Of a DNA stretch of 64,000 bases, positions 1 through 8,376 are shown one piece after another (positions within the stretch are counted from its first letter, which is position 1; each line of letters starts with the position of its first letter). The notes below the pieces were generated by a model. It was not told where the DNA came from. It was given only the letters and a program-made list of their open reading frames with translations, and made no database searches. Source of the stretch: Lachnospiraceae bacterium (GTDB taxonomy: Bacteria; Bacillota_A; Clostridia; Lachnospirales; Lachnospiraceae); assembly GCA_017416505.1 (NCBI GenBank), contig JAFQCI010000026.1:20033-84032 (forward strand). Reading direction: 5' to 3'. The position numbers and the translations under genes are program-made.

Positions 1-2568
1 AGGAAATAAGAAAAAACTGTCATCCAATGTAGATAAGGTAATACATTGCCCCATATTTCGATAGTTATATTCTGTATGTACAGAAAAACATTGTGCAGGA
101 GTCCACACTAACGTTTCTTCTTCGTCTGTCAGGTAATTATGAAAGGTCAACTGATATCCGTCTAGGTCATGAAGTAAATGTCCCACTCCACAGCAAATAA
201 AGTTTTTCGCATTTGGAAGTGCATAAACTTCCACTTTACAATCCAAAGAATAAGTATGGTTATTTATTTCCGCTTTTACCTGTTTTCGCTGCCACTCATA
301 CCAATCCGGAATATATCGCTCCTCATTATCCCTCCTCAAGGTTCCATATTCATCCATCTCGTATTCTACCCCACAATTTCGGCAGAATAACTTATTATCT
401 TCGGAATCCATTTGGAATTCCACTTTACAACATCTGCATTGATATAAAGGAAGATGTAATCCCTCGGCACGTTTTTTATAGGTAATAGCCATTTTTTGCT
501 CCCGCTGCCATGCATATTCATCATAAGCCAATAATTCACTAAGTTTTTCATAAATTTCATCCACAGAAAGCTCCCTAACTTCCTGCTTCGTCAATGCATA
601 AGTCATTTCTGTATGTAACTTTACTTCTTTTCGTTTTGTAAGATTCCAGATAGGAGATTGCAGATAATTTCCCTTCATATTTAAGGTAACCACAGGAACC
701 TTTAACATTTTCACCAGTTTTGCTACCGACATAGGTAATTTTGAACTAGTTCCTACATTGGCATATCTTGCTTCCGGGTAAAATACCAGAATTCCCTTCC
801 GTTCCATAACCTTCTTAATATTTTTAATTAAAGATAAATCATCTACAAACTTTCTGGTTCCCAGGCATCCAATCTGACGGTATAACCATTCCCCGTAATA
901 CTCAAATCCTTCCAGTTCTGACACATAATTTGCACGATATGGAAACAGTGTCAATGGAGTAACATAAAAATCCGTAAAGGAATGATGAGTTCCTAAAACC
1001 AAAAATGGAGGTTTTATTCCTCTTTTTTCTGATTTTACAATCTTTAAATTCGCCTTCCATGTAATGATGTAGCAATAAAGCCATAAAAAAGGCATCGCAA
1101 ATAAATTCTGTTTCGGTGGTATTTTCACCCGGTCGAAAGGTTTTACCACAGGATTCAATTCCGTATCTTTTCTTACATAACGACGAACCCATGGCAATTG
1201 ACATAATAAGTAATATAATATTCCGGTTCCAAGGAAGGAACAGCCAGTAGGCGTTAATGTAAACAAGAAAGAATTATGTATTTCTCCTGTTACAGGATTA
1301 TAAATGGCAAGAGAGATAAAAAATCCTGCCAACAGGCACAAAAGACCTACTATATTAAATCCTTTGGTATACTGATACGCATTATGCCCCTCCATTTCAT
1401 AGGCGCTTTTTAAATCGATTCTTTGTTTTCTGACAAAAAAGAAATCCGTAAACAATAAAGCCGCCAAAGGTGCATACACACAGGCACTAATGGTTAGGAA
1501 TGAGCCAAAATACTCTACGATTTTTCCCCAGGCACAAAGTCCGCCTACATAAACTCCAAGAATAATAACCAAGAGCCTATAATCGGCTTTACGGAAACTG
1601 GATTTTAACATAACTCCATATAAATAAGAGCCTACTGCCTGAGTTCCTATGTTGGCAAAAGCAACTAAAAGCAATGAAGTTAATCCAAGAGCAGGTATGG
1701 ACAAGGTAGCCATCATCAAAGTAGGATCATCTACCATTTCTCCTGTCACATATTGCATGGCAATCGCCATAACGGCACCTACTACCACAAAGAAAGAACC
1801 TGCCAACCCCTGACCCAGGACTCCGGCATAGTAACCTGATTTTTCACTTTTGCAAAGACGTGGGATTTCTGCCATACCTCCCACCAAAGTAATAACAAAA
1901 GCAAAGTTTGCCTCAATAGATAAAATATAAGGTGTAATATTGTTATCATATGCAGTAATTTCCGGTTTATAATTCCATATTACTTCTGCCGGCACAGCAG
2001 AAAATCCTACAATCACCACTACTATCCCCACTAGCAGTAATAAGGGAACTAAAATTCTGGTAGTCCAGGTAATAGTAGAAACACCCCGATACGCAATAAA
2101 TGTTCCAAGGATAACGCAAAACAAACCTAACATAAGGTGACTTCCCTCAGGCAACGTGACCCCAAACAATCCAAACAGATTCTCCATGGAGGAAGCAAAT
2201 AAATCACAACACACGGCATACCACGGATAATTAATCAGGATAATCACTACCGTCATGACTTTTACGCCTCTTTTTCCAAATACAGTCCGCAGCCATACCC
2301 AGATATCAATTCCATATCTCGTAGATAAAATTACCGGAAGCTGATAAATTGCTAACATTAAGATAGCACCTAAAAAAGCTCCAATTAACAACTGTTTAAA
2401 TCCTACCAGACTTGCCAGATAGGAACCCTGGGTATAACTCCAGGTAGCGATGCAGTATCCTGACAATACCAGCAATGCATCTAAAAATCCATAGGTACGC
2501 TCTTTTCCAAGTACGGGCCAGATACCACAGTAGACTTCATTTTTAATTTTCTCATTCGTATCCTTCAT
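1..2568 (-). CDS. NCS1-type nucleobase permease fused to PlsC-like acyltransferase and zinc ribbon (3' end outside window)
   Basis: One uninterrupted frame of at least 856 codons runs off the left edge. Residues about 1-430 are a multi-helix permease resembling the cytosine/purine NCS1 family. Two further hydrophobic segments follow at about 430-475. From about 515 a lysophospholipid-acyltransferase-like domain begins, with an HX4D box (HHSFTD, H528 to D533) and a block resembling FPEGTR but reading YPEAR at 597-601. A CX2C...CX2C zinc ribbon lies at C711, C714, C729 and C732, followed by more soluble sequence. The start follows AGGGA and sits 13 bp after the small upstream gene, so the two are probably co-transcribed. 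Fusion of a nucleobase carrier to an acyltransferase is odd, and the substrate of either half is unknown. I read the frame through 1-1440 codon by codon and found no stop. Confidence 0.85.
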   Translation of the reverse strand, partial: MKDTNEKIKNEVYCGIWPVLGKERTYGFLDALLVLSGYCIATWSYTQGSYLASLVGFKQLLIGAFLGAILMLAIYQLPVILSTRYGIDIWVWLRTVFGKRGVKVMTVVIILINYPWYAVCCDLFASSMENLFGLFGVTLPEGSHLMLGLFCVILGTFIAYRGVSTITWTTRILVPLLLLVGIVVVIVGFSAVPAEVIWNYKPEITAYDNNITPYILSIEANFAFVITLVGGMAEIPRLCKSEKSGYYAGVLGQGLAGSFFVVVGAVMAIAMQYVTGEMVDDPTLMMATLSIPALGLTSLLLVAFANIGTQAVGSYLYGVMLKSSFRKADYRLLVIILGVYVGGLCAWGKIVEYFGSFLTISACVYAPLAALLFTDFFFVRKQRIDLKSAYEMEGHNAYQYTKGFNIVGLLCLLAGFFISLAIYNPVTGEIHNSFLFTLTPTGCSFLGTGILYYLLCQLPWVRRYVRKDTELNPVVKPFDRVKIPPKQNLFAMPFLWLYCYIITWKANLKIVKSEKRGIKPPFLVLGTHHSFTDFYVTPLTLFPYRANYVSELEGFEYYGEWLYRQIGCLGTRKFVDDLSLIKNIKKVMERKGILVFYPEARYANVGTSSKLPMSVAKLVKMLKVPVVTLNMKGNYLQSPIWNLTKRKEVKLHTEMTYALTKQEVRELSVDEIYEKLSELLAYDEYAWQREQKMAITYKKRAEGLHLPLYQCRCCKVEFQMDSEDNKLFCRNCGVEYEMDEYGTLRRDNEERYIPDWYEWQRKQVKAEINNHTYSLDCKVEVYALPNAKNFICCGVGHLLHDLDGYQLTFHNYLTDEEETLVWTPAQCFSVHTEYNYRNMGQCITLSTLDDSFFLFP

Positions 2569-2581
2569 CGTCTTTTCCCTC

Positions 2582-2740
2582 TTATAAAAATGCACCTGCT
2601 ATTATCCCTAGCAGACAAACAAGCACAACCACAGCCACCTCAATATAATCTCTTTTTCCCATTCTTTTTACTTCAGGCATTCCATTTTCAACCTGTGCAA
2701 TGCGAAGTTCAATTTCTTTTTCGAATTCCTTTTCTGTCAT
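2582..2740 (-). CDS. 52-residue single-pass membrane peptide
   Basis: The peptide begins MTEKEFEKEIELR, has a charged N-terminal half (about residues 1-31) and one hydrophobic helix (about 33-51, ending GIIAGAFL). A GGGA-type ribosome site precedes the ATG and the stop is 13 bp before the fused permease-acyltransferase, so it probably belongs to that transcript. I do not recognise a family. Its shape (amphipathic arm plus one helix) suits a small regulatory or assembly partner of the downstream transporter, which is inference only. Confidence 0.6.
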   Translation of the reverse strand: MTEKEFEKEIELRIAQVENGMPEVKRMGKRDYIEVAVVVLVCLLGIIAGAFL

Positions 2741-2793
2741 AATCTTTTGTCCCTCTTTCCCTCATTTGCATATCCGATTTTAAGATTTAAAAC

Positions 2794-3108
2794 CTATGAT
2801 GATTGAACCAATTCTAATATTTCTGTTTTAGAAATTGCTCCTACGGAACGATTTACTTCTACCCCATCTTTGATTACCACCAAAGTAGGAATATTAGCAA
2901 CATGAAATTCCCCTGCCAATCCACGTTCTTCATCTACATTTATTTTTCCCACCACGATTTCTTCCTGTTCTTCCCCAATTTTATCAAGAATCGGAGCTAA
3001 CATACGACATGGTGGACACCACTCAGCCCAAAAGTCCAATAAAACGGTTTTAGAATTTTCCAGTACCTCTGTTTCAAAATTTTCCTTTGTTACTTTTATT
3101 ACTGACAT
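2794..3108 (-). CDS. trxA: Thioredoxin with WCPPC active site
   Basis: A 104-residue cytosolic thioredoxin that reduces protein disulfides. The active site is WCPPC (W30, C31-C34) within FWAEWCPPCRM, where canonical thioredoxins read WCGPC. The buried Asp (D25 in LLDFW) and the cis-proline loop (NIPTLVV, about 73-79) are present, so the fold looks complete. The start is the ATG at 3108, preceded by GGAG with suitable spacing; a longer in-frame extension would overlap the upstream Dabb gene. The Gly-to-Pro change would be expected to alter redox potential or partner choice. Confidence 0.9.
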   Translation of the reverse strand: MSVIKVTKENFETEVLENSKTVLLDFWAEWCPPCRMLAPILDKIGEEQEEIVVGKINVDEERGLAGEFHVANIPTLVVIKDGVEVNRSVGAISKTEILELVQSS

Positions 3109-3157
3109 ATTTTTTTCTCCTTTTCCTATTTTATTTATTGTCAGGTATTTTCGAAAC

Positions 3158-3460
3158 TTATACTTCAAAGTCCAGGCAGGAACGGGATTTTGTATAAGGT
3201 CTTACCTTAGTATCTGCCACTTCCACATGGGCAGGATGCACTGCATATGCTTTCAATGCCTCTTCATTTTCAAAAGTAGAATCTAACATGACATCTGCAT
3301 TAGAGGAGGATAAGGAATCCGTTTGAACGTGGATTTCCACTAAGCCGGAAATTTTTCCTTGTAATCCTTCCAATCCTTCTTTGATGCCGCATTTAATTTT
3401 TTCTTTTTCTTCCTTTGATAATTCATCCTTTAACTGCCATAAAATAATATGCTTTACCAT
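3158..3460 (-). CDS. Dabb-family stress-responsive alpha/beta-barrel protein
   Basis: A 100-residue protein that opens MVKHIILWQLKDE and carries the Dabb hallmarks: an N-terminal beta strand with a conserved His (MVKHI), a GLVEIHVQTD strand in the middle, a D/S-rich region (NADVMLDSTFENEEALKAY) and a C-terminal HVEVADTKVRPY strand. Such proteins form small ferredoxin-like dimeric barrels; no catalytic role can be assigned. The ribosome site is AAAGGAGATAG. It is followed 49 bp later by thioredoxin and may share its transcript. Confidence 0.85.
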   Translation of the reverse strand: MVKHIILWQLKDELSKEEKEKIKCGIKEGLEGLQGKISGLVEIHVQTDSLSSSNADVMLDSTFENEEALKAYAVHPAHVEVADTKVRPYTKSRSCLDFEV

Positions 3461-3611
3461 AACTTCTATCTCCTTTTTCTTTCTATATCTTTTATAATCT
3501 TATCGTTAGTTTTTGTTTTAAACCTCTATGATTCTTAAAGAATCCCAGCCCAATTATTATACCAAAAAAAGAAATAAAATACTACACTCATTCTATTTTT
3601 TACTACCCATC

Positions 3612-4262
3612 TCATCTTTTCTTTACAATATCTAAAATTTTCGACACTGAATCTACGATATAGGTTGCTCCTGCATTTTCTAATTCCTCATAATTTCCAT
3701 ATCCGAACAATACCCCAATGGAATCAATTCCTACCTGTTTTGCACCGATAATATCGTGTTCTCTATCCCCTACCATGGCTGCTTTCGATAAGTCTTCGAT
3801 ACCGGCTTTTTTCAGTACATAGGAGATTACATCTGCTTTTTTACTTCGAACTCCGTCCATGCTGGCACCTCCGATGAAGTTAAAATACTTCGCCAGTTGA
3901 AAATGTTCCAGAATCCGGATGGCAAATTCTTCTGGCTTCGAAGTTGCTAAAAGAAGCTTATAACCAGAATCATGAAGCGTTTTTAATAAGTCTTCAATCC
4001 CCTCATAAACCTCATTTTCAAATAAACCTTTTTCCCGAAAATACTCTCTGTAATACTCAACGGATTGCTTTGCCTTTTCTTCTGAAAAACCATAAAACCG
4101 TTCAAAGGATTCCTGCAATGGTGGTCCGATAAATTTATATAATTCACTTCGGTCTTCCACTTCGATTCCCCATTTTTTCAAGGCATACATAACAGAATTC
4201 GTAATTCCAAGTCCTGGGTCAGTCAAAGTACCATCCAAATCAAAAAGTATTACCTGATACAT
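3612..4262 (-). CDS. HAD-superfamily hydrolase, phosphoglycolate phosphatase-like
   Basis: A 216-residue phosphatase of HAD subfamily IA. Motif I is FDLDGTLTD (nucleophile D8, acid D10), a capping helical domain covers about 15-80, motif II/III appears as LLATSKPEEF (Lys about 109) and motif IV as MVGDREHD. The length fits the phosphoglycolate phosphatase/5'-nucleotidase-like group. It is the last gene after OPT-PqqD-PepD and begins 23 bp downstream of pepD, so it is probably part of that operon. The substrate cannot be told from sequence. Confidence 0.85.
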   Translation of the reverse strand: MYQVILFDLDGTLTDPGLGITNSVMYALKKWGIEVEDRSELYKFIGPPLQESFERFYGFSEEKAKQSVEYYREYFREKGLFENEVYEGIEDLLKTLHDSGYKLLLATSKPEEFAIRILEHFQLAKYFNFIGGASMDGVRSKKADVISYVLKKAGIEDLSKAAMVGDREHDIIGAKQVGIDSIGVLFGYGNYEELENAGATYIVDSVSKILDIVKKR

Positions 4263-4285
4263 TTTCTCTTCCTCCTAAGTTAAAA

Positions 4286-5725
4286 TTACTTCCTTTTTAT
4301 TACTTCCAGCAAATATTCCCAAACACGTTTGGTAGACGAAACGGACAACTTTTCCTGGGTCGTATGAATGGAAACCATATCCGGTCCGATGGAAACACAA
4401 TCCAATCCCTCTATTTTTCCTGCCAGAATTCCACACTCTAGTCCCGCATGAATTGCTTGAATTTCAGGCGTTTTTCCATACATCTCCTCGTATATTTCAA
4501 CCATAGTTTCCCTAAGCTTAGAATCTTTTTTATATTCCCAAGCAGGATAGTCACCATGGCATTGAAGTGTGCCTCCGAATTGTCTTAAAATGAAATCCAT
4601 TTTTTGAAGCAGATACTTCTTCGCAGTTCCTACAGAACTTCTGGTGGCATAACATAAAGACAGTTGATTTTTATTTAGCCGCAGTCTTCCTAAATTAAGA
4701 GAAGTTTCTACCAGACCAGGTATGTTTGCACTCATGGTCTGGATTCCGTTTGGCAAGGTATTAAGCAGTGTAATCACCTTTTGATTTGTTACCTCGTCTA
4801 AAACCTCCCTTGCCTCTTCCTTTGCTGTCTTTATCAGCACTTCCATATCCGGCTCTGTAATAGAAAACTCTTCCTTAATTGCTTTTGCAGACCGCTCCAC
4901 AGCCTCACGAAAAGCCTTTCCATCCTTTACCACTACCTTTGCTTTCGTTTCTCTTGGAATGGCATTATCTTTATTCCCGCCTTCCAATTCAGCAAGGAAC
5001 ACAGGAGTTATCGAAAGAGCTTCCATTAAAATTCTGCCCATTAAAATATTAGAATTTCCTCTTCCCTTATCTATTTCCGCACCGGAATGTCCTCCCACCA
5101 AGCCTTCTACTGCTAATTCCAAAGTTTCTCCTTCTGCCTGCTGCCACTTTAAAGGCAGGGTACATTCTGCACTACAACCTCCTGCACATCCTACCAATAA
5201 AATTCCTTCTTCCTCCGAATCCAGATTCAACAAGCGTTTTCCCTTTAACATAGAAAGGTCAATCCCTGTAGCGCCTTCCATTCCTACTTCTTCTGAAACC
5301 GTACAGACAAACTCAATTCTTGGATGCAGGATAGAATCTGAATCCAATACTGCCAAGGCATATGCCAGGGCAATTCCATCGTCACCGCCTAATGTAGTGC
5401 CTTTGGCACTAATATAATCTCCTGTAATTTCCAAAGAAAGTCCATCCTTTTCAAAATCAATGGTACAATCCGGCTCCTTTTCACAGACCATATCCATATG
5501 CCCTTGAAGAATCAATGGTTCTACGTCCTCATACCCTTTGGTGGCTTCTTTTATGATAATCACATTTTTAAGTTCGTCCTGATAATATTCCAATCCTCTT
5601 TCTTTAGCAAAATCCACCAGATAATTACTTATCTTTTCTTCCTTATAAGAAGGGTGGGGAATACTGCAGATTTCTTCAAAATAATGAAATACTTCTTTTG
5701 GCTCTAAATTTGATAAAATACCCAT
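4286..5725 (-). CDS. pepD: Cytosol non-specific (Xaa-His) dipeptidase, M20 family
   Basis: A 479-residue zinc aminoacyl-histidine dipeptidase (beta-alanyl-histidine dipeptidase type). Metal and catalytic motifs are visible in order: QGHMDMV (H76), LGGDDGIAL (D115/D116) and SEEVGMEGATG (E145/E146). The lid/dimerisation domain lies between about 200 and 390, and the closing ECGILAGK and SIGPDM...IHTTQE metal-binding region is at the C-terminus. Length matches PepD. It starts 5 bp after the PqqD gene and follows an OPT peptide transporter, consistent with cytosolic hydrolysis of imported di- and tripeptides. Confidence 0.93.
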   Translation of the reverse strand: MGILSNLEPKEVFHYFEEICSIPHPSYKEEKISNYLVDFAKERGLEYYQDELKNVIIIKEATKGYEDVEPLILQGHMDMVCEKEPDCTIDFEKDGLSLEITGDYISAKGTTLGGDDGIALAYALAVLDSDSILHPRIEFVCTVSEEVGMEGATGIDLSMLKGKRLLNLDSEEEGILLVGCAGGCSAECTLPLKWQQAEGETLELAVEGLVGGHSGAEIDKGRGNSNILMGRILMEALSITPVFLAELEGGNKDNAIPRETKAKVVVKDGKAFREAVERSAKAIKEEFSITEPDMEVLIKTAKEEAREVLDEVTNQKVITLLNTLPNGIQTMSANIPGLVETSLNLGRLRLNKNQLSLCYATRSSVGTAKKYLLQKMDFILRQFGGTLQCHGDYPAWEYKKDSKLRETMVEIYEEMYGKTPEIQAIHAGLECGILAGKIEGLDCVSIGPDMVSIHTTQEKLSVSSTKRVWEYLLEVIKRK

Positions 5726-5730
5726 AAATT

Positions 5731-6081
5731 CTACTCCTTAATCTTATTAACATATACAACAAAATGGTTCTTATGAAGAATTTTTATAAACTGAGCCAGC
5801 CTTTCATAAACCGGCTCCGCTTTCGCTCCAAACCGTTCCTTTACCTTTCCACCGATTTCATAAATTGTTTTCTTTCCATCTATCTGTTCCCAGACAAAAG
5901 TACCAAATTCATCCAGTTCAATAAAACTGTATTTAGGGCGTTTAAAGAAAAGTTGTGCGATTCGATTGAAAATACCTTTGTTATGAACCTTTATCTCTAC
6001 CTTTCCTTCTTTATTCTTCTCCCACTCAAATAATACATTCGCTCTTGGAATAAAATCAAGATAATTTTCCTGTTTTTTCAC
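5731..6081 (-). CDS. PqqD-family protein
   Basis: A 116-residue protein with a PqqD-like winged-helix domain: a strand pair before about residue 50, SFIELDEFGTFVWEQIDGKKTIYEI (quoted in parts: ELDEFGTFVW, then DGKKTIYEI), and a C-terminal helix ending IKILHKNHFVVY. PqqD proteins usually bind precursor peptides for radical SAM modification enzymes, yet no radical SAM gene or precursor peptide is visible nearby. It starts at GTG behind GGAGGGAAAAA and lies between an OPT transporter and PepD, spaced 5 bp from pepD. A role in recognising imported peptides is speculation. Confidence 0.8.
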   Translation of the reverse strand: MKKQENYLDFIPRANVLFEWEKNKEGKVEIKVHNKGIFNRIAQLFFKRPKYSFIELDEFGTFVWEQIDGKKTIYEIGGKVKERFGAKAEPVYERLAQFIKILHKNHFVVYVNKIKE

Positions 6082-6153
6082 TTTTTCCCTCCATCTATCC
6101 CTTTATGTTAAGTTAATTTTATATTCCCTTCCATAACACTATTGTATTACAAA

Positions 6154-6179
6154 CTCCCACTGCCTAAAGACAATGGGAG
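6154..6179 (-). terminator. Hairpin between OPT and pqqD-like gene
   Basis: Nine-base arms (CTCCCACTG with CAATGGGAG, one mismatch) around an 8-base loop, placed 12 bp after the OPT stop codon. The following tract on the minus strand is only weakly T-rich (TTTGTAATAC), so it may attenuate or protect the message rather than terminate fully. Confidence 0.5.
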
Positions 6180-6191
6180 CTTCTGTTTATT

Positions 6192-8108
6192 TTATTCTGT
6201 TTTTACTTTTTTCTTTTTGTTTATAAAAAGAATTAAGGTAATACACAATAAGGCAAAAAATACCAAACCACCAATATTGCCTAAATCAATACCAAACCGT
6301 TCTTCTAAATTTATAGCATCTCCCAAAGATCCATCCTTCCATGGAATAATCGCAAATACCGCCAGTAAAATACCTACCAGACCTTCCCCGGCAATCAAAC
6401 CGGAAGAATATAAGACGCCATTTTCCACCTTTTCTTTTCTCTCTTCTTCAGAAGAAACTTTTTTCTTTTTATCAAAGAAATATCGAATTACACCACCTAC
6501 CATCATAGGGGTACTTAAATGAATCGGCAAATAAAGACCTACTGCAAATGGAAGTACCGGAATTCTTAAAATTTCTACTACAATGGCAATTCCCACACCG
6601 GCAAACACCAGCGTCCATGGTAAATCACCGCCCATAACACCTTCTACCACCATTTTCATTAAAGTTGCCTGTGGAGCAGGAAGTTCTGTAGAACCATATC
6701 CCCAGGCTGCATTTAATAAGTACAATACTCCACCAATAGCAACAGCGGAAGAAATTACACCAATTAATTCGCCAATCTGCTGTTTATATGGAGTGGCACC
6801 TAGCAAATAACCAGTCTTTAAATCCTGTGAAGTATCTCCGGCAAGGGCTGCAATAATACAAATAACAGAACCTACTGCAATGGATGCCACCATACCCTGC
6901 ATTCCGATATTACCGGAAGCTTTTAAAAGAATGGTTGCAATTAATAAAGTCGCAATCGCCATACCTGACACCGGATTATTTGAACTTCCCACTAAACCTA
7001 CCATACGGGAAGATACGGTTGCAAAGAAAAATCCAAATACAATAATAATAATTGCTCCGATAAAATTCACCGGAATAGCTGGAATCAACCACATGGCAAT
7101 TGCCAAAATACCAATTCCAAGAACTACCAGATTCATAGGAATATCCTTGGATAAACGGTCACCGGATCCTTTCTTTTTTCCATAACCTTTCATTGCCTGT
7201 GTAAAGGTTGTTACGATTAATGGCAACGATTTTATCAGACTAATGATACCCCCTGCCGCTACTGCACCTGCACCAATGTAACGAACGTAATTTTTCCAGA
7301 TTCCCCATGTACCCAAAGCAGAAATCGGCTCTGTGGCAGGATAAAGAATCGCATCTCCACCAAAGAGCGCAATCAATGGCATAATGACAAACCATGCAAT
7401 GGTACCACCTGCCAAAAGATAAGAAGAAACCTGTGGTCCACAGATATATCCTACACCCAGTAAGGCAGGAAGTACATCCATTCCTACCCCGGAACCTTTA
7501 TAGCTTTTTATTTCAAAATCCACTTCACTTGGAAATACTTTTAAACCATCTGTAATAAATTTATATACTGCTGCGATTCCAAGTCCTGCAAACACAGTCC
7601 CTGCCTTAGAACCACCTTCTTCTCCTGCCACTAAAACTTCAGCACAAGCCTGTCCTTCCGGATAAGGAAGTGTTCCATGCTCCTGAACAATTAAGGCACT
7701 ACGAAGTGGTATCATAAATAAAACACCCATGATTCCACCAATCAATGCAATTAACGCAATTTCAATCAAAGAAGGATTGACTCCTCCTTCTTCACTTGCC
7801 CACATAAAAAGAGTTGGCAGTGTAAAAATAGCTCCTGCTGCAACAGATTCTCCAGCAGAACCAATCGTTTGTACAATATTATTCTCCAAAATGGAATCCC
7901 TTCGTAAAATGACACGAATGATACCCATAGAAATCACTGCAGCCGGTATGGATGCAGAAACTGTCATTCCAACCCGTAGTCCCAAATAAGCATTGGCTCC
8001 ACCAAATATTACAGCTAAAATGATTCCAAGAATAATGGATACCGGTGTAAGTTCCGGTAACACTTTATCTGCCGGAATATACGGCTTAAACTCTTGTTCA
8101 TTGTTCAT
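6192..8108 (-). CDS. OPT-family oligopeptide transporter
   Basis: A 638-residue polytopic membrane protein of the oligopeptide transporter family (bacterial EspB/YbaK-unrelated OPT type). Recognisable features are the N-terminal PYIPADKVLPELTP before the first helices, the NAYLGLRVGMTVSASIPAAV segment, EGQACAEVLVAGEEGG, and SSNNPVSGMAIATLL near residue 380, with about 14-16 hydrophobic segments. It should import small peptides across the cytoplasmic membrane by proton coupling. AGGAGG lies 8 bp before the ATG. PqqD and PepD genes downstream support a peptide-use operon. Confidence 0.9.
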   Translation of the reverse strand: MNNEQEFKPYIPADKVLPELTPVSIILGIILAVIFGGANAYLGLRVGMTVSASIPAAVISMGIIRVILRRDSILENNIVQTIGSAGESVAAGAIFTLPTLFMWASEEGGVNPSLIEIALIALIGGIMGVLFMIPLRSALIVQEHGTLPYPEGQACAEVLVAGEEGGSKAGTVFAGLGIAAVYKFITDGLKVFPSEVDFEIKSYKGSGVGMDVLPALLGVGYICGPQVSSYLLAGGTIAWFVIMPLIALFGGDAILYPATEPISALGTWGIWKNYVRYIGAGAVAAGGIISLIKSLPLIVTTFTQAMKGYGKKKGSGDRLSKDIPMNLVVLGIGILAIAMWLIPAIPVNFIGAIIIIVFGFFFATVSSRMVGLVGSSNNPVSGMAIATLLIATILLKASGNIGMQGMVASIAVGSVICIIAALAGDTSQDLKTGYLLGATPYKQQIGELIGVISSAVAIGGVLYLLNAAWGYGSTELPAPQATLMKMVVEGVMGGDLPWTLVFAGVGIAIVVEILRIPVLPFAVGLYLPIHLSTPMMVGGVIRYFFDKKKKVSSEEERKEKVENGVLYSSGLIAGEGLVGILLAVFAIIPWKDGSLGDAINLEERFGIDLGNIGGLVFFALLCITLILFINKKKKVKTE

Positions 8109-8154
8109 TGTTTCATCCTCCTGATTTATTGTTAGTCTTGCTCATTCGACTATA

Positions 8155-8184
8155 ATTATACTAAAAAGACCAAGTCTATGTCAA
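8155..8184 (-). promoter_or_regulatory. Promoter of OPT-pqqD-pepD operon
   Basis: On the minus strand a TTGACA box is followed after 18 bases by TATAAT, about 45 bp upstream of the OPT start. Both hexamers match sigma-A consensus perfectly, so basal transcription should be strong. The rest of 8109-8376 is AT-rich with a repeat-type hairpin near its far end and no gene. Confidence 0.75.
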
Positions 8185-8326
8185 ACATCGTAAAATCTAG
8201 TCTTTCCTCCTCGCAAAGCAAGTATTTTTCACAAATTTCCCGATTTTATCCTTCTTTCAAATGGCAAATTGGTAAATATTACATGCTTCTTTTCACTTCT
8301 ATATACCGCCTAAAATGTGGTAAGAC

Positions 8327-8366
8327 TGTTACTGTTCGCGTGTGAACAGTTATGTGAAACTATCAT
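8327..8366. repeat. Diverged 33-bp-type hairpin next to a possible solo end of the 210-bp element
   Basis: A palindrome with arms ACTGTTC/GAACAGT resembles the GTTACTGT...ACAGTAAC repeat seen at 42968, 43528 and 63129. Immediately beside it TGTGAAACTATCATAT resembles the terminal sequence of the element at 29213. Both lie just after the stop of the zinc-ribbon gene, so the hairpin may also serve as a 3' end. Confidence 0.4.
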
Positions 8367-8376
8367 ATGCTTCCTT

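Noticed and set aside
902..1204. 100-codon frame on the same strand within the permease-acyltransferase gene
   Set aside because: It is in a different frame from the long open frame whose translation carries recognisable domain motifs.
4959..5417. 152-codon frame opposite pepD
   Set aside because: It lies wholly antisense to a well-supported enzyme gene and has no ribosome site or homology.
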